Shown one piece after another: positions 43,638 through 57,344 of a stretch of DNA of 64,000 nt (its first letter is position 1; each line of letters starts with the position of its first letter). The stretch spans positions 62,001-126,000 of the forward strand of contig CANTFK010000888.1 of the NCBI GenBank assembly GCA_947646735.1, given 5' to 3'. This DNA is from Peronospora farinosa (taxonomy: Eukaryota; Oomycota; Peronosporomycetes; Peronosporales; Peronosporaceae). Below the pieces are notes generated by a model. It did no database searches. It saw only the letters and a list, made by a program, of their open reading frames with translations, and was not told where the DNA came from. The position numbers and the translations under genes are program-made.

Positions 43638-44349
43638 CTAAATTAGCAGTGTCACTAGGGCAATTTTGACTCTATTTGCCATTCGTACCGAGCGAAGTGA
43701 GGGGCCCTCCCCCATAAGCCCCGGGATGCGTACAAACGAGACTGGCGTTTGAGGATGACGCAGTCCGTTAATGTAAAACGTTGTTTCACCCGTACTGGCG
43801 TGAACACTGTTATTAATAGCGAACTCCACGAATGGCAATTGCTTGCTCCATTCCTTAGCAGTCGCTACAGTACGCAATAAATCCGCCACGACTCGATTGG
43901 CTCGCTCCGTTTGTCCATCGGTCTTTGTATAACCAGCTGTTAGCATGTGGAGCTTGCTACCCAGCAGCTCAAACACATGTCGCCAAAAACCCAACGTAAA
44001 ACGCAGATCCCGGTCCGATATTATGACTCGGGAATCCCTTGTAGTCGATACACGTGATCCAGAAACAAGAGGGCAGCCTCTTTTCCTGAGATCTTGGTGC
44101 TACATGGTGCTAAATGCACCATCTTGCTCAGTCTAGCTACAAAGACGACGAGCCCCGTCCTGCCTTTATGGTCAGGCGGTAAGCCAAACATGAAGTCCAA
44201 CTGACCGACTTCCGACATTCAGTTGGAATCGGCAGTGGCTTCAATGGCGCACTGTTTGAAGGTGCATGCTTTATGCGCTGACAGTCTTCGCAAGAGCGAA
44301 TATAGTTGGCCACCCATCGATATAGGTGAGGCCACCAAATTCTTGACAC
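43638..44349 (-). pseudogene. Integrase remnants of E2
   Basis: TDGQTERANRVVADLLRTVA, WSKQLPFVEFAINNSVHAST and PHLYRWVANYIRSCEDCQRI match A integrase closely; frames are split at about 44000 and 44220. Confidence 0.8.
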
Positions 44350-44548
44350 TTAAAAGAATGTCATTTCACGGCCCAGATGCCCGCTAGATGGCGCATCATA
44401 GCACACGTGGAGTATCATCAGCTTAAGATCTGTGTCATGAGGGACATAGATTTTCAAGGGATCACAAGGTGACAGCTGATGCCATAGTAGGCCATCGCTG
44501 TAACTAAAGCAATTTTACTTCGCTTTCAGGTGCTACGGAAGGGTATCC

Positions 44549-44875
44549 TCTAACGGGGTGTACCGTTACACAATTCGGTATAGTTAATCTCATATTACAT
44601 GAGTAGTTATATGCTGCACCCGAAATAGCGGGTGTAGCCATTCGTATCTCTTTTTGCAGGCATGTGAAAATGAGTCTCATTATCAGCCAATAGGAGAGAG
44701 ATCTGTAGCTGAGTGGTTCCATGCATTTGGTAATTACTCGTTCTTAGTTTAAAAACATAAAAATATAATAATCAGAGTTGAAATTTACCTTAGCACGCTA
44801 GTTGTTGCGAGCTCCCTCACGCTTCCTCGTAAGACCTATAGTGTGTGTAAGTAACGGAGCTCTAGCCCCGTTACA
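44549..44875 (+). repeat. Solo LTR inserted in E2 integrase
   Basis: The sequence TCTAACGGGG ... CTAGCCCCGTTACA (327 nt) has LTR-like inverted ends (B-type start TGTAACGGGG with one change). It interrupts E2 between ...GGAAGGGTATCC and CTACCAAAATGATTC, which are adjacent in A. Flanks TATCC/CTACC are an imperfect 5-bp duplication. Orientation is not certain. Confidence 0.7.
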
Positions 44876-45813
44876 CTACCAAAATGATTCGATGCAGTCA
44901 ACAATGTTCGTCCTGACTGTAGCAATCCATTATATCGGAGGCCATTGAGCTCGTCACATGGTAGGCCTTCATGGCTGCCAGGGTGACGACTACCTTGTTC
45001 TATCGCACGAGACACACTTTCCCGGTGCCTTGCCTCAAAGTCTGGTCTGCGCGATAAAGCGTCAGCCAAGACATTCGAATTACCCGGCTTTTATTCAGCT
45101 TTGAAATTAAATTCAGAGAAGAATGTTAGCCATCTCGCCATCCTAGGTGCGGTGAAAGTATAGAGGTCCGCAGTGATGCGTGATCCGTATAAACCACAAA
45201 AGGTTCGGTGCCCAAGAGGTGCACCCGAAACTTTACAAGGGCATTCTTAATTAAAAGTAGCTCCTTGTCATACACAAATTAAATCATTTTTGAGGCTTTC
45301 AAAAGCCGAGACTGATACGATATGACATGTTCAATGCCGTTGTCATCCTTTTGCATGAGCGAGCTGCCGATTGAAAAATTGCATGCATCGCAGATAACGA
45401 TAAAGGGCATATCAGCGTCTGGCAATGCCAATACCGGTGAGATTGCTTCACTGAAGTGAAAGCATCTTCTTGCTCCTTAGACCAAGTCCATTCCGTATCC
45501 TTTTTCAAAAGGTCAGACAATACTTAGTCTGCTCCGCATAATTCTTGCTGTACTTACGCAAGTAATTAGCGAGCCCAAGGAATTGGCGCAGATCCTTCAC
45601 GTTACGTGGGACTGGCCATTCCTTTACAGCCTTTAACTTTTCTGGGTCTGTTCGTACACCGTGTGCACCAACAATGCAGCCCAGCACAGGTATCTCGGGG
45701 ATCCCTATGACACACTGCTGCAAATTAATGTACAATTGGCCGTCATTAAGCGTCTGCAACACAGCGTCTAAATGACGCTTGTGCGACTCTTCATATGGCC
45801 GCGCTTGCCGCAC
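44836..45813 (-). pseudogene. RNase H and RT-thumb remnants of E2
   Basis: Segments MADALSRRPDFEARHRESVS, LLKKDTEWTWSKEQEDAFTS and ESHKRHLDAVLQTLNDGQLY correspond to A. The catalytic YFDD part of RT is absent because of the internal deletion. Confidence 0.78.
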
Positions 45814-46780
45814 TTGTAGCAGACCACGTCTGCATTGCCTAGCTCCATAGGAGAGGCATCAGACTTCTCGGCCGACGGCCTGTAATAGGCTGTCGCCGAG
45901 GCAATGTTGTAGGATTGCTCCTCAACTAAGGCAATGTCAATGGCCTCTTCCATCGTCGCTTGCACCTTTCTAAAAAGGGCCTGAGGAGATGGGCCGTGCC
46001 TAAGTCCATTCATGAAAGTGGCTACCTTGATACGTTCTGTTATCGGTTCCCCATTAATGGACGCCGACAGCTACCGCATCTCCTGCACAAATTCTTGCAG
46101 AGAGCGTTTCGCCTGTCGTGCTCCAAAGAAGCGCGGCATAAGCAACACTTCGTTGTTAGGCAGCTGATACATAGCGCGAATCTTTGTTTTAAAGATCGCC
46201 CATGATGGAATGCATCAGCATTTGCCATCAGCGCAGAGTATGCCCACTCTGACGCTTTGCCATGAAACTTTGACATGGGATACGATACCATTTTGGCGCG
46301 TCTTCGATGAGCTGCGCCACTCCACATTGCTCAACTGCTAATAGCCAGTGAACAATCGTGTGAGGGACAGTCCCATCGAACTTCGGAAGGTCCACCCGAA
46401 TGAGCCTCGGCTGAGTAGGCCGAGCATAGAGCGTCTCAACAGTTCTGTTGAGCGCCTCATTCCGTGCCTGCTCAAGCCTAAGCTCATACTAAGTCTTATT
46501 GATTGTCTCAGCCGTGGCTTGGCTGTTTGACTCGGACGCGTTTCTGCGTTGTTCGAGCACAAACGCCTCAAATTGCTCCAACTGAGCAACATCTTGCTTA
46601 GGAGGACAATGCAAGAGGTTGACCAGGGCTTGTTTACCAAGTCCCAGAGCCAAATGCTCTGCCAACTCCCTATGATGTTGGGAGAGGTGAGGAGAGTCAC
46701 CCCAATCCACGATGAGATCCATCCGTATCCACACGCACGCTCAGAGAGACGGGTTGTGGGAAGGACTACTAGTGCTACCA
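45790..46780 (-). pseudogene. gag: gag of E2
   Basis: MNGLRHGPSPQALFRKVQAT, CYKCGKRGHM and upstream capsid segments match A gag, in several frames. It keeps the base missing in A near 18387. The knuckle is cut after GHM, where the sequence jumps to RT. Its primer-binding site at the right end matches that of A. Confidence 0.78.
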
Positions 46781-46782
46781 AG

Positions 46783-47382
46783 TGTAGACGAGCACTTCTA
46801 CGAAGTTGCCTCGTGTTACTAGCACATACCTTCAGCACAAGCGAGGAAGCGGTTATACCGTCTTACCTTTGCGTGCGAGGGTAGTTAGGAGGTTGGTCGA
46901 CTACTTAAGCAGTCGTACCACCAGTTGCCTCTCGCTTAAGCGAGAGTGCAACGAACTTCTAAAACAAGAAGTCACCGACGTCACGCAGAAGCTTCTTCAG
47001 CTTCTCGTGCGTGGTGCTTTCGATTTAGCAAATTCTAGACTGAGCTATATTTAATGAATTATAATTGAATATAAACTTAACTACTGATTGGCTACATATG
47101 TATATAGATCGAATACGCGTCTCTTTAGAAGCGTATCCTGACGTGCGAGCTTAGATCTAGATTTAAGATCGCAACTGACGTCCTTCTGAGACGTCGCGAT
47201 GCCTAGCTTCAACTAGCGTCATCCCTTCCCATGTGAATCCATAAATGGATATCGCATTCACGAGGGTGGATCACATTTGTGTATCGCACCCAAGTGACAG
47301 GTCAAAAGTAATCATGGATACTTTTAGACCTTACATTAAGTATATTACTTATTGTTTACGTGTAACTAGATACCCTGTTACA
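46783..47382 (-). repeat. 5' LTR of E2 (A-type)
   Basis: On the minus strand it runs TGTAACAGGG ... CGTCTACA, 600 nt, homologous to the A LTRs but clearly diverged, especially toward its start. Confidence 0.88.
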
Positions 47383-47572
47383 CCCAGCCTCCAGCAGCAA
47401 AATGTTTCTTCTTGTGAGCTTGTTCACCAAGTCCCTAAGCCACATGTTCAGCCACCTCTTGATGATGATTAAAGAGGTGGGTAAATGGAGCTTAATCGAT
47501 GTTGAGGCCCATTTACACTCACACGCACACTATAAGAGACGGATCGTGAAAAATACTTCTAATGCTACTAAG
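47383..47572 (-). pseudogene. F: gag 5' fragment of another A-like element
   Basis: Homologous to the first part of E2 gag (TTGTTCACCAAGTCCCTAAG versus TTGTTTACCAAGTCCCAGAG) and followed by its own LTR. E2 appears to be inserted in it. Confidence 0.6.
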
Positions 47573-48576
47573 TGTAGACGTGGGCTAAATTAAGTCGCAA
47601 CGTGCCTTAGGCACATACACACCAAATTTACAAATAAGGAAGCGGTTGAAACGTCTTGGCCTTGCGTGTTGTGGTGGAGGTTGCCGGTTGCAGAAGCGAC
47701 TCGTACGACGTATTAAGAAATTACAATAAGTGCGACGCGGAAGCTGTTGCCAGTCCTCCGGAGCGCAGTGGGTACTTAGTTGAAGGTTTAAGACTGATGT
47801 ATATTTAGTAGAATTTAGAGAGAGAAGAACAGACCGTCTATTTTAAATAGTGTATGGTCCCCCGGGGGGGTGGGGGGAAAGGGGGGGATCCAGCCCGAGG
47901 TGTAAACAGTGGCTCAATGATCGCAACAAGCGCCGGGCACCACACCGATCAGTCCCGATCGACCGCTGATGCACCTGGACGGGGCCGATCAATTCACGTT
48001 CTTGGCAAGTTCACTTCGTGGGACCGAGATTCGCGCTCGGCGATCGAATCGGCGGCTTGAAGGCTGACGTAGAATAGCAGGAACTATTGGGGAAAGAGGG
48101 AATGATAACCGCGGTCATCGATCCTCTCCCCCGGGGGTAACAGGGTTGGTGCTCCCCTTACGGTTCGCACGCTGCGCTTGCCCCCCATAGCGCACGCAGC
48201 AGAGGGAAAACCTCCCCCTCTTATCCTGGGCCTCCCGTTGGAGGGACTTCCCGCCCTGGTCGGAGGGGGCCGGTTGACCGGCTCTTTGAAGGTCTTCGTC
48301 TCTTGGCCGTTGTTGCTCGAAGGCGCGAATTGGGAAGTTTTAGTAGAATTTAACTAAATATAAATCTGATAAATGATTTGTAAGTATGTATTAATTGGAT
48401 GGCATCACGCCTAGTCCCAGCTAGCCATCATCCCCATCAATGTGAATACACCTACTGTAAATTACATACACAAGGTTGTGTCACATGGTGTGTCTCTCCC
48501 ATGTGGCAGGTTTTTAAGTACTGCCCGTTAAGTACTGCATATTTATGTAACATAAGGGCATGTTTGGTCCGTTACA
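47573..48576 (-). repeat. LTR of F, interrupted by retroposon S copy 1
   Basis: On the minus strand it begins TGTAACGGACC at 48576 and ends CGTCTACA at 47573. Without the S insertion and one duplication it is about 470 nt. Its outer half retains A-LTR features (GACGCC-type block, CCTAGTCCCAGCTAGCC). Confidence 0.7.
47818..48338 (+). mobile_element. Retroposon S, copy 1 (14-bp target duplication)
   Basis: 521 nt starting GAGAGAGAAGAACAGACCGTC and ending GCGAATTGGGAAGT, flanked by TTTAGTAGAATTTA at 47804-47817 and 48339-48352. It lacks an internal block of about 100 nt found in copy 2 near its 5' side. No coding frame of note, no poly(A). Long target duplications point to LINE-type target-primed integration of a non-autonomous element. 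Confidence 0.75.
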
Positions 48577-48754
48577 CGTCGTCTCAAACGCAAAGCACAT
48601 CAATGTACGCCTAAAGTTGGTGCGTGACTACGCGCGACACAAGATCATAGTGACGCAGTACGTGCGGTCTGAGTATCAGCTAGCAGACCTCACGACGAAG
48701 GCCGTGGACGCAGCCAAGCATATATCGCTGTGCGAGCTGATGAGCTTTGGATAG
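48577..48754 (+). pseudogene. Ty1/copia RNase H C-terminal fragment
   Basis: The frame reads NAKHINVRLKLVRDYARHKI, then TQYVRSEYQLADLTTKAV, the end of a copia RNase H (SKHIDVR...VRTxxxxADxxTK pattern), stopping at TAG 48752-48754. The rest of the element is absent. Confidence 0.8.
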
Positions 48755-48796
48755 ACGCAAAAGTCGCAAAGAAGGATAGAAAGACATAGGGTGATA

Positions 48797-49410
48797 TCAC
48801 TTCCCAATTCGCGCCTTCGAGCAACAACGGCCAAGAGACGAAGACCTTCAAAGAGCCGGTCAACCGGCCCCCTCCGACCAGGGCGGGAAGTCCCTCCAAC
48901 GGGAGGCCCAGGATAAGAGGGGGAGGTTTTCCCTCTGCTGCGTGCGCTATGGGGGGCAAGCGCAGCGTGCGAACCGTAAGGGGAGCACCAACCCTGTTAC
49001 CCCCGGGGGGAGAGGATCGACGACCGCGGTTATCATTCCCTCTTTCCCCAATAGTTCCTGCTATTCTACGTCAGCCTTCAAGACGCCGATTCGATCGCTG
49101 AGCGCGAATCTCGGTCCCACGAAGTGAACTTGCCAAGAACGTGAATTGATCGGCCCGTCCAGGTGCATCAGCGGTCGATCGGGACTGATCGGTGTGGTGC
49201 CCGGCGCTTGTTGCGATCATTGAGCCACTGTTTACACCTCGGGCTGGATACCCGATTCCACGTGCCCTTTTCGGAGTGTCCCCCGTGACGCCCGACGTCT
49301 CGAGCCAGCAGATTGAGCCAGCGAGGCGAAGAATGACGAAGTCCTGGTAGAAGCACTCCAGACATCTTACCAATCCTTAATGTTTGAAATAGACGGTCTG
49401 TTCTTCTCTC
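48797..49410 (-). mobile_element. Retroposon S, copy 2 (13-bp target duplication, opposite orientation)
   Basis: 614 nt. On the minus strand it starts GAGAGAAGAACAGACCGTC and ends GCGAATTGGGAAGTGA. Flanking ACATAGGGTGATA occurs at 48784-48796 and 49411-49423. Apart from the block missing in copy 1 the two are nearly identical, forming a roughly 0.5-kb inverted repeat with a 458-bp spacer. Confidence 0.78.
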
Positions 49411-49423
49411 ACATAGGGTGATA

Positions 49424-49682
49424 CCGCCAGCCATAGAAAGTCGTGTTGAAAGGGGATTTGCACCTGGACACGAAAAGGTGCGAGAGGCGGTTGACGACAC
49501 TATCTGGATAGAGTAGACAGGTGTTGAGACTGCAACTGATTGAGTGGTCAGGAACTCACGGGGTGCGAGGGCAGCTTTGGAGCACGCAAGTGAGCGCCTT
49601 TTTACCACTCGCAATCAATTATCAAGAATAAGTGACACTCGCCTTGTTACAACTTCATTTGAGACCAGAAGCTCACTTTACG
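49424..49682. other. Sequence between S copy 2 and KDSR
   Basis: 260 nt without a gene. The left part may be the tail of the copia fragment; the right part should contain the KDSR promoter (a CTTCATTTGAGACC sequence about 25 nt before the ATG faintly resembles the oomycete initiator). Confidence 0.35.
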
Positions 49683-50828
49683 ATGGTTGTGGATCAGTGG
49701 TGGGTTGGTGTGGTGGTCGCTGGCGTTGTCATAGGCATCTCCGTCTTGGTAAGGCCGTCATCTTCCCTTTCTTCTCTCTCTTGTTTATACTAATTGTTAG
49801 TGTAGTCGTTCATAGTGACAAAGCTCCGTGCCCCAGGCTTCAAAGTAAAGGGCAAACACGTGTTTATCACCGGCGGGAGCTCCGGCTTGGGACTGGCATT
49901 AGCCAAAAAGTATGCGCGTCAGGGAGCCAAGGTGTCTATTGTAGCACGTGGCTTGGACAAGCTTGAGGAATCCAAAAAGGAGATTGAAGGCAGTCGCAAG
50001 AACACTGACGCTGACGTATTTATTCAATCATGCGACGTATCGGACTTTGCCAGCGTCCAGAAAGCGGTTGACGCTGCTAACGAGTTTCATGGTCGTGCTA
50101 CGGATCATGTGGTGTGCTCTGCGGGTTTTGCTGCCCCTGGCTACTTTTTGGATCAGGATGTGAGTCTGTTCAAGAAGAGTATGGACGTCAACTACTTTGG
50201 AACGTTGCACACCATCAAAGCGGCATTGCCGGCTATGGTGGAATGCTCAGAAGAAAGGGGACAAGATGGTCATATTGTCCTCGTGAGCTCTGGACTTGGA
50301 CTCATCTCGTGGATTGGCTACGCTCAATACGCTGCTTCCAAGTATGCGCTGCGTGGACTGGCCGAATCATTGCGAAACGAGCTCAAGTTATATGGGATTC
50401 GTGTGAGCATCTTCTATCCGGGTAATATTGACACACCTGGATATGTGGAGGAGAACCGCACTAAACCTCCTGAGACGAAGACCATAGAGGGTGTGAGCGA
50501 GCTCGTGCATCCGGACAAGGTCGCGCAGTCTCTGATCAATGGTGTGAGCGATGGTCAATTCAGCATCACGAACGATCCAATGATCTTCATCTTGCGTGTT
50601 CTGGCTAATGGTGTTGCGCCGCGCTACAACACAATGATGGAGACCATCATGCTGATACTGCTCATTCCTATTCAGGTGGGTTTCGGTTTCTTCATGGATT
50701 TTGTCGTGCGGCAGACCAAGCATGCCCGGAGAACTAGCCCAACGACGGGTGAGACACCAAATGAGGTGTCGTACTCGTCCATGGCTTGCTCTCCCATTGC
50801 GTTGCGAAAGGGAGAGGACAAAAATTAG
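49683..50828 (+). CDS. KDSR: 3-ketodihydrosphingosine reductase (short-chain dehydrogenase)
   Basis: Exons 49683..49748 and 49806..50828, with a 57-nt GT..AG phase-0 intron. The acceptor GTGTAG at 49805 keeps the frame, whereas the next AG would create TGA. The 362-residue product starts with a membrane span (VGVVVAGVVIGISVLSFIV). The Rossmann motif ITGGSSGLG binds NADPH, followed by the NAG-like CSAG, the catalytic Ser (VLVSSGLG), YAASK with catalytic Tyr/Lys, and a C-terminal hydrophobic segment (MLILLIPIQVGFGFFMDF). This order is that of KDSR/Tsc10, which performs the second step of sphingoid-base synthesis at the ER. It is intact although surrounded by transposons. Confidence 0.92.
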
Positions 50829-50922
50829 GAGGTTTATGATAGAATGCAATGCTGACATTTTCTTTTGCTTTTACTACTGCCTTACGCTAGCTTGTTCTTG
50901 TTGTGTAGTCTGTTTCGAGTTG

Positions 50923-53253
<2,331 letters not shown>

Positions 53254-53411
53254 TTGTAACGGCCAATAGTTACACGGGTCCGTTAAGTATATGATACTTT
53301 ACGGGGGGGCTGAATGGTCCTCCCACTTGAATGAGGCACAGCAATGTGACCCAACATCGTGAATATGATATCCATGGATAAATTCACATTCATCGGGGTT
53401 GACGCCCAGTG
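53254..53411 (+). repeat. A-like LTR 5' fragment abutting the DHX8 pseudogene
   Basis: It starts TGTAACGGCC at about 53256 and follows the A LTR pattern (GGTCCGTTAAGTATATGATACTT ... GGTTGACGCCCAG), then stops abruptly where the A LTR would continue. Confidence 0.7.
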
Positions 53412-53479
53412 TAACACCTGCTCGTATTATTTTATAATTGTTAAATGTATTGGTGACATTACGCAGGTTTTTGGTGAAA

Positions 53480-53990
53480 GTCTACGGCACATATGATGCA
53501 AAGCAACTGGAGCCGGTGGCGCTGGCCATGCTAAGCAAACTCAAGAAATATATATCAAGCTGGCGTTTAAACAGGATGCAAACTTCTTTGCAACGGTGTT
53601 AGATCCAAGATGGAATATCATCTGGTTCAAAAACCTCGACGAAGGGCCAAAGCAATTTTAAGCTCTTGGCCATAGCCCAGAAGCAATTGTTCTAATTTAC
53701 ACTTGTGTCACACGATACAATTTCGGAACTGTCGTTCATTTTTACCATACAATACAAGCCCTACTGTCCTAACATACATCTCTTTAAGACGTATGCCATT
53801 TGGCAAGTACAACCTGGGACTCTGCGTCAGCACGACTCCCCTCTCATACCGTCAACCATGAAGCACATTAACTGCCATTTACATGCCTTGTCATCCACTG
53901 CCAACTGCCAGCAACTTCCACTGTTCTTCAACTTATTCCAACAATTGAGTTGCTTTTTGTGGATGTAGCATACATGAATCAGAAGTCATT
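53480..53990 (+). pseudogene. hAT-type transposase remnant
   Basis: Frames read ALAMLSKLKKYIS and LAFKQDANFFATVLDPRWNI, the LDPR core seen near the end of hAT transposases, and later YMNQKSLEYFLLPPPVNIGN, suggesting the dimerisation region. Frames are broken and no terminal inverted repeats were identified. Confidence 0.5.
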
Positions 53991-54064
53991 AGAATATTTC
54001 CTGCTTCCGCCACCTGTCAACATTGGTAACAACAAGAGCGATGACGACATGGAGCCTACACACT

Positions 54065-54511
54065 ACGCAAGTCATATCCCTGGATTGTTTGGCCAGGGAT
54101 TGAAAGAACTCTCAACTTAACTCAATTGCAATCGGACGCAGATAAAGCACGTAGGGCAAGGCGAAGCAAGTGCAGGACAAATCAAGTGGTCAGAAGGTTC
54201 TGCTCAAGAGGTCAGAAGATTTTAGCTTCGTTTTATTGAATAACTGTGATCGATTGGGAAGATCACACCAAGTACTCGGTTTATCTTGTGAAGATTTCCA
54301 CAAGATAACCAAACCCCCTATCCCTAACCCAATTAGGATCAACATCGACTCAAGTCCACCGAGAAGAGAGCAACCCGACCTACCGACGGGTTAACAAGGT
54401 GAGGAAGGCTATACACACGGAATCGGGGTACCCTCTCCGTTAGTCGGTCGTTCGGGCGCCAGTGGAGAGTTGAAATCGCATCAGCAATTTTGCAAATCCC
54501 ACTCCACCACA
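54065..54511 (-). repeat. T repeat, minus-strand copy (subgroup II)
   Basis: On the minus strand it begins TGTGGTGGAGTGGGATTTGC. About 50 nt in it has TGGCGCCCGAA (54461-54451), then GGTACCCCGATTCCGTGT, homologous to 62545-62788. Its end abuts the D antisense ORF directly. Confidence 0.72.
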
Positions 54512-55722
54512 CAAATCCCTGCAACGTTACTGGTGCGCGTTCGTCCAACGTTAGAATTGGATTCTCGAGGATGGTAGCAGTTTCCGGCTGTGGATCGCCA
54601 ATAGAGAGGAAGTTAGCGCCGATCACGCCATCGGAGCGCTACGCGAAATGGTGTGCGAGAATGCTTGGAATGAGGACCGCCTCTGCTTCGTTCATGTCAA
54701 TGAAGGATGCCAATCTTGTGACTCGACTCCACGTCCATCTCATGACGAGTGCAACGACACATCGCTGAGTGTCCACTCAGCTAACGCTAACGAAGTTGGA
54801 TAGCGAAGTATGAGCGCAGTCTGAGCGAACGGAGAAGCGCAGTTATTCGTAGTGATCCTCGCTGGCAGCACCACTCGCGACAGCGGAGTCAATCTCCGCT
54901 GAATAATCAGCGCAGGGCAGCGACACGTTCGCCTGCCCGTCCTGTTGCGCGATTCTCGCCTCGTAATCGTGAAGAAATGTATTCACCACGACGTTCTCGT
55001 TTACGGAATCGTTCTCGTTCGCGTCATCGTTCTCGTTCTCGACGACGTGGATCTCCTTACCGTTCTAGTTTGTCACGTGAGCGTTCGCGCTCGCATCGGA
55101 ATAGCTCGACTCCGTGATTTCGTACGACTGAACCACAACTGGAACGTCACGAAGGAGAGAGGTACGCGGTCTTGCTTGGGAGGTAATCCAACTCAACGTA
55201 CTCGGTACCTGCGCGCGTATGAAACCGCGCACTTCTGATGATTCGACTGTTATACTGATCGGGGAGGGTCCTCGTGACCCACAAAGCGGTCTACAATCCA
55301 GCGCACCTGTCCTTCCACATCCACAAGCGGAGGAGGGCCCTCGCGATGGTAATGCTGGCGTCCTGGTTTCCCAGGACGATGATGATCAGGCCGTGAACAA
55401 AGATGCCGATGATCATCTGGACGATGAGGCTGCCAGTGAGCGTGCTGCCCAGGCGGAGAATACTGCGAGTGAGACCCGTCAGTCGAACCGTGAGCTCCTC
55501 GAACGGATAAGGGTTCTGGAGCGCCAGGTGCTTGGTCGCGTGCAGACGGCATCGCGGCCGCGCCCGATTTCATCGGTGCGTCAATCACGACGGGAAGGGA
55601 CTTACGGACCCCTGAAGCCGGCATTAGAGCCAAGCCGTAAGTATAGCAGGACGGTTTTTTATAGCCGCCCGACATTGAATGTCGGGTGGAGTCGCAATGA
55701 CGAGGGGACGTCGAGTGTATAA
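54512..55722 (+). pseudogene. Antisense ORF of element D (C-type, frameshifted)
   Basis: Pieces match the C antisense protein in order: the WCAFVQR-like start, REEVSADHAIGALREMVCEN, the RS-coding DNA (frameshifted near 54940-55080), then a 167-codon open frame (55219-55722) with EGPRDPQSGLQSSAPV, AASERAAQAEN and the coiled coil SNRELLERIRVLERQVLGRV almost unchanged. Confidence 0.72.
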
Positions 55723-57333
55723 GCGTCGCCGACTGCCATCAGAACCTTGAATGGAACGATGAAGCGTGGCAAGTTTACTCGTGCCCAGGTTAGTGACCGC
55801 TGAATCCCTTAGACCTTCTGTAGACATTAAAGCACGATTGCCTTCTTCAAACTTGCTCATGTTCTTTCTGCCATATTTGTCAGCGTTCTCTTTATGCTGG
55901 TACACTGCAGACTGAAGCGCGTCGCGTACAAACCGGGTGATGGTTTGACGTTGGAGTAAAGATTCTGACACAGCCATGTCGTTAATAAATCACACCGACT
56001 CAATCGGCCCGTAGTTGGCAGTAAGCGAACGATTACCCGAAGATGGGTCAATCAATGTCTGCGCAGTCCATCGAGCTAACGGGGACGCCACTTCACGTGA
56101 CGTCAAAGCAGCAGTCTTTTCCTTGGTTCGGGTTACTACATTCGCGCTCGAAGTACCGTGAGCTGTACTCGATCCTTGTTTATCACCTTCAGCACCCCCA
56201 GAGTGGAGCCACTAGGTTTCGTGGATCGCCTCACGGAAAGGAGAGAAGGAACACGAGAGTTACGAGACGAATTACAAAAAAATGGCGTCAACTTTGTTGA
56301 CGCGTGTACGGCATTATTGAGTGCGAACCCAGAGAGTGGTAAAAATGCACTCCAACTCGTGAATGACGTAGCGTAACTCGAAGAACATCTCCGAGGACTC
56401 GATTTACACGCTCGGTTTTCATATACGTTTCCAAATGGGCCGCAGCCGGCATCAGCAGTTTTTTCCCGAGGAGCTCGAACAGTGATGTCCAAATGCGAAT
56501 GTGAATCGCGGACCACAGTCCGAAACAATGTTTTTTTGCAGAACATGATGAAACACTGCGTCAATGAAGTGCACCGCGATATCTGCCGCGGTGATCGTAG
56601 CTTGAACATGCACTAGATGTGTCATCTTGCTGAGTCTGTCAACAAAAACCAGGATACCGAACAACCTTGACTATCGGGCTCTAGCCCTAAGATTAAGTGA
56701 TCTCCAGGCCTCGGCTGTAATCGGCAACGATCGCAGGGGAGCCTGCGACGATAGAGATGGTTTTACACGCTGGCAGATTTCGCACGTTCGATTTCAGTTG
56801 CGTATCCACTTTTTACATGTGGGGCAGTAAAAGTCCCGAGATACAGCCGCAAAAGTCTTTTTGCGGCCTGAGTGGACACCAGCCGGGGCATCGTGATACT
56901 CATGGATGATTCTTGCACGCAAATCCATGTCATTGGCGATCACGGTGCGAGGAGCATCGAATTGGTCGATGCTATACCGAAGCAAATCGCCGTCTAAATT
57001 ATATCGATAAATATGATAGCGCTTGGTTTGTGATAAATTTCCCATTGCGACATCACTGGGAGCATGCAGATAATCGATAATGTCCGCATAATCAGTGTCG
57101 CTCTTGTACGCTGCGACGATCTCATCAAATAAACACAGCTCAGGTGTGACCCGAGTTAGGTTCAGCGATACACACATCGCACATCGGTCATCATCCTCGT
57201 CATCAGTCGCCTGACGACTCAGCGCAGCCCAAGGGTCGTAATCGGGACGCCATGAAAGAGCGTCGGCAAGAATATTGGTCTTGCGTGGCTGTAATGTACG
57301 ACTACGTTGTACTCGGAGAAGAATGAGAGCCAT
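55624..57333 (-). pseudogene. Integrase and C-terminus of element D
   Basis: Fragments such as TITRFVRDALQSAVYQHKEN, GILVFVDRLSKMTHLVHVQ, HEYHDAPAGVHSGRKKT and LVTRVTPEL-type linker follow C with frameshifts and lost residues, including parts of the catalytic core. Confidence 0.78.
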
Positions 57334-57344
57334 CGTGCCATCTG

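Larger units (their letters stand above)
43405..47382 (-). mobile_element. E2: A-family gypsy element with 5' LTR, internal deletion and solo-LTR insertion
   Basis: Minus-strand element with 5' LTR at 46783-47382, gag, a fusion of the gag knuckle to the RT thumb, RNase H, and integrase ending at 43405. The 3' part (chromodomain, antisense ORF, LTR) is absent. Relative to A about 2.0 kb (rest of gag, protease, most of RT) is deleted near 45790. A different LTR (44549-44875) is inserted in the integrase region. All frames are broken. Confidence 0.85.
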
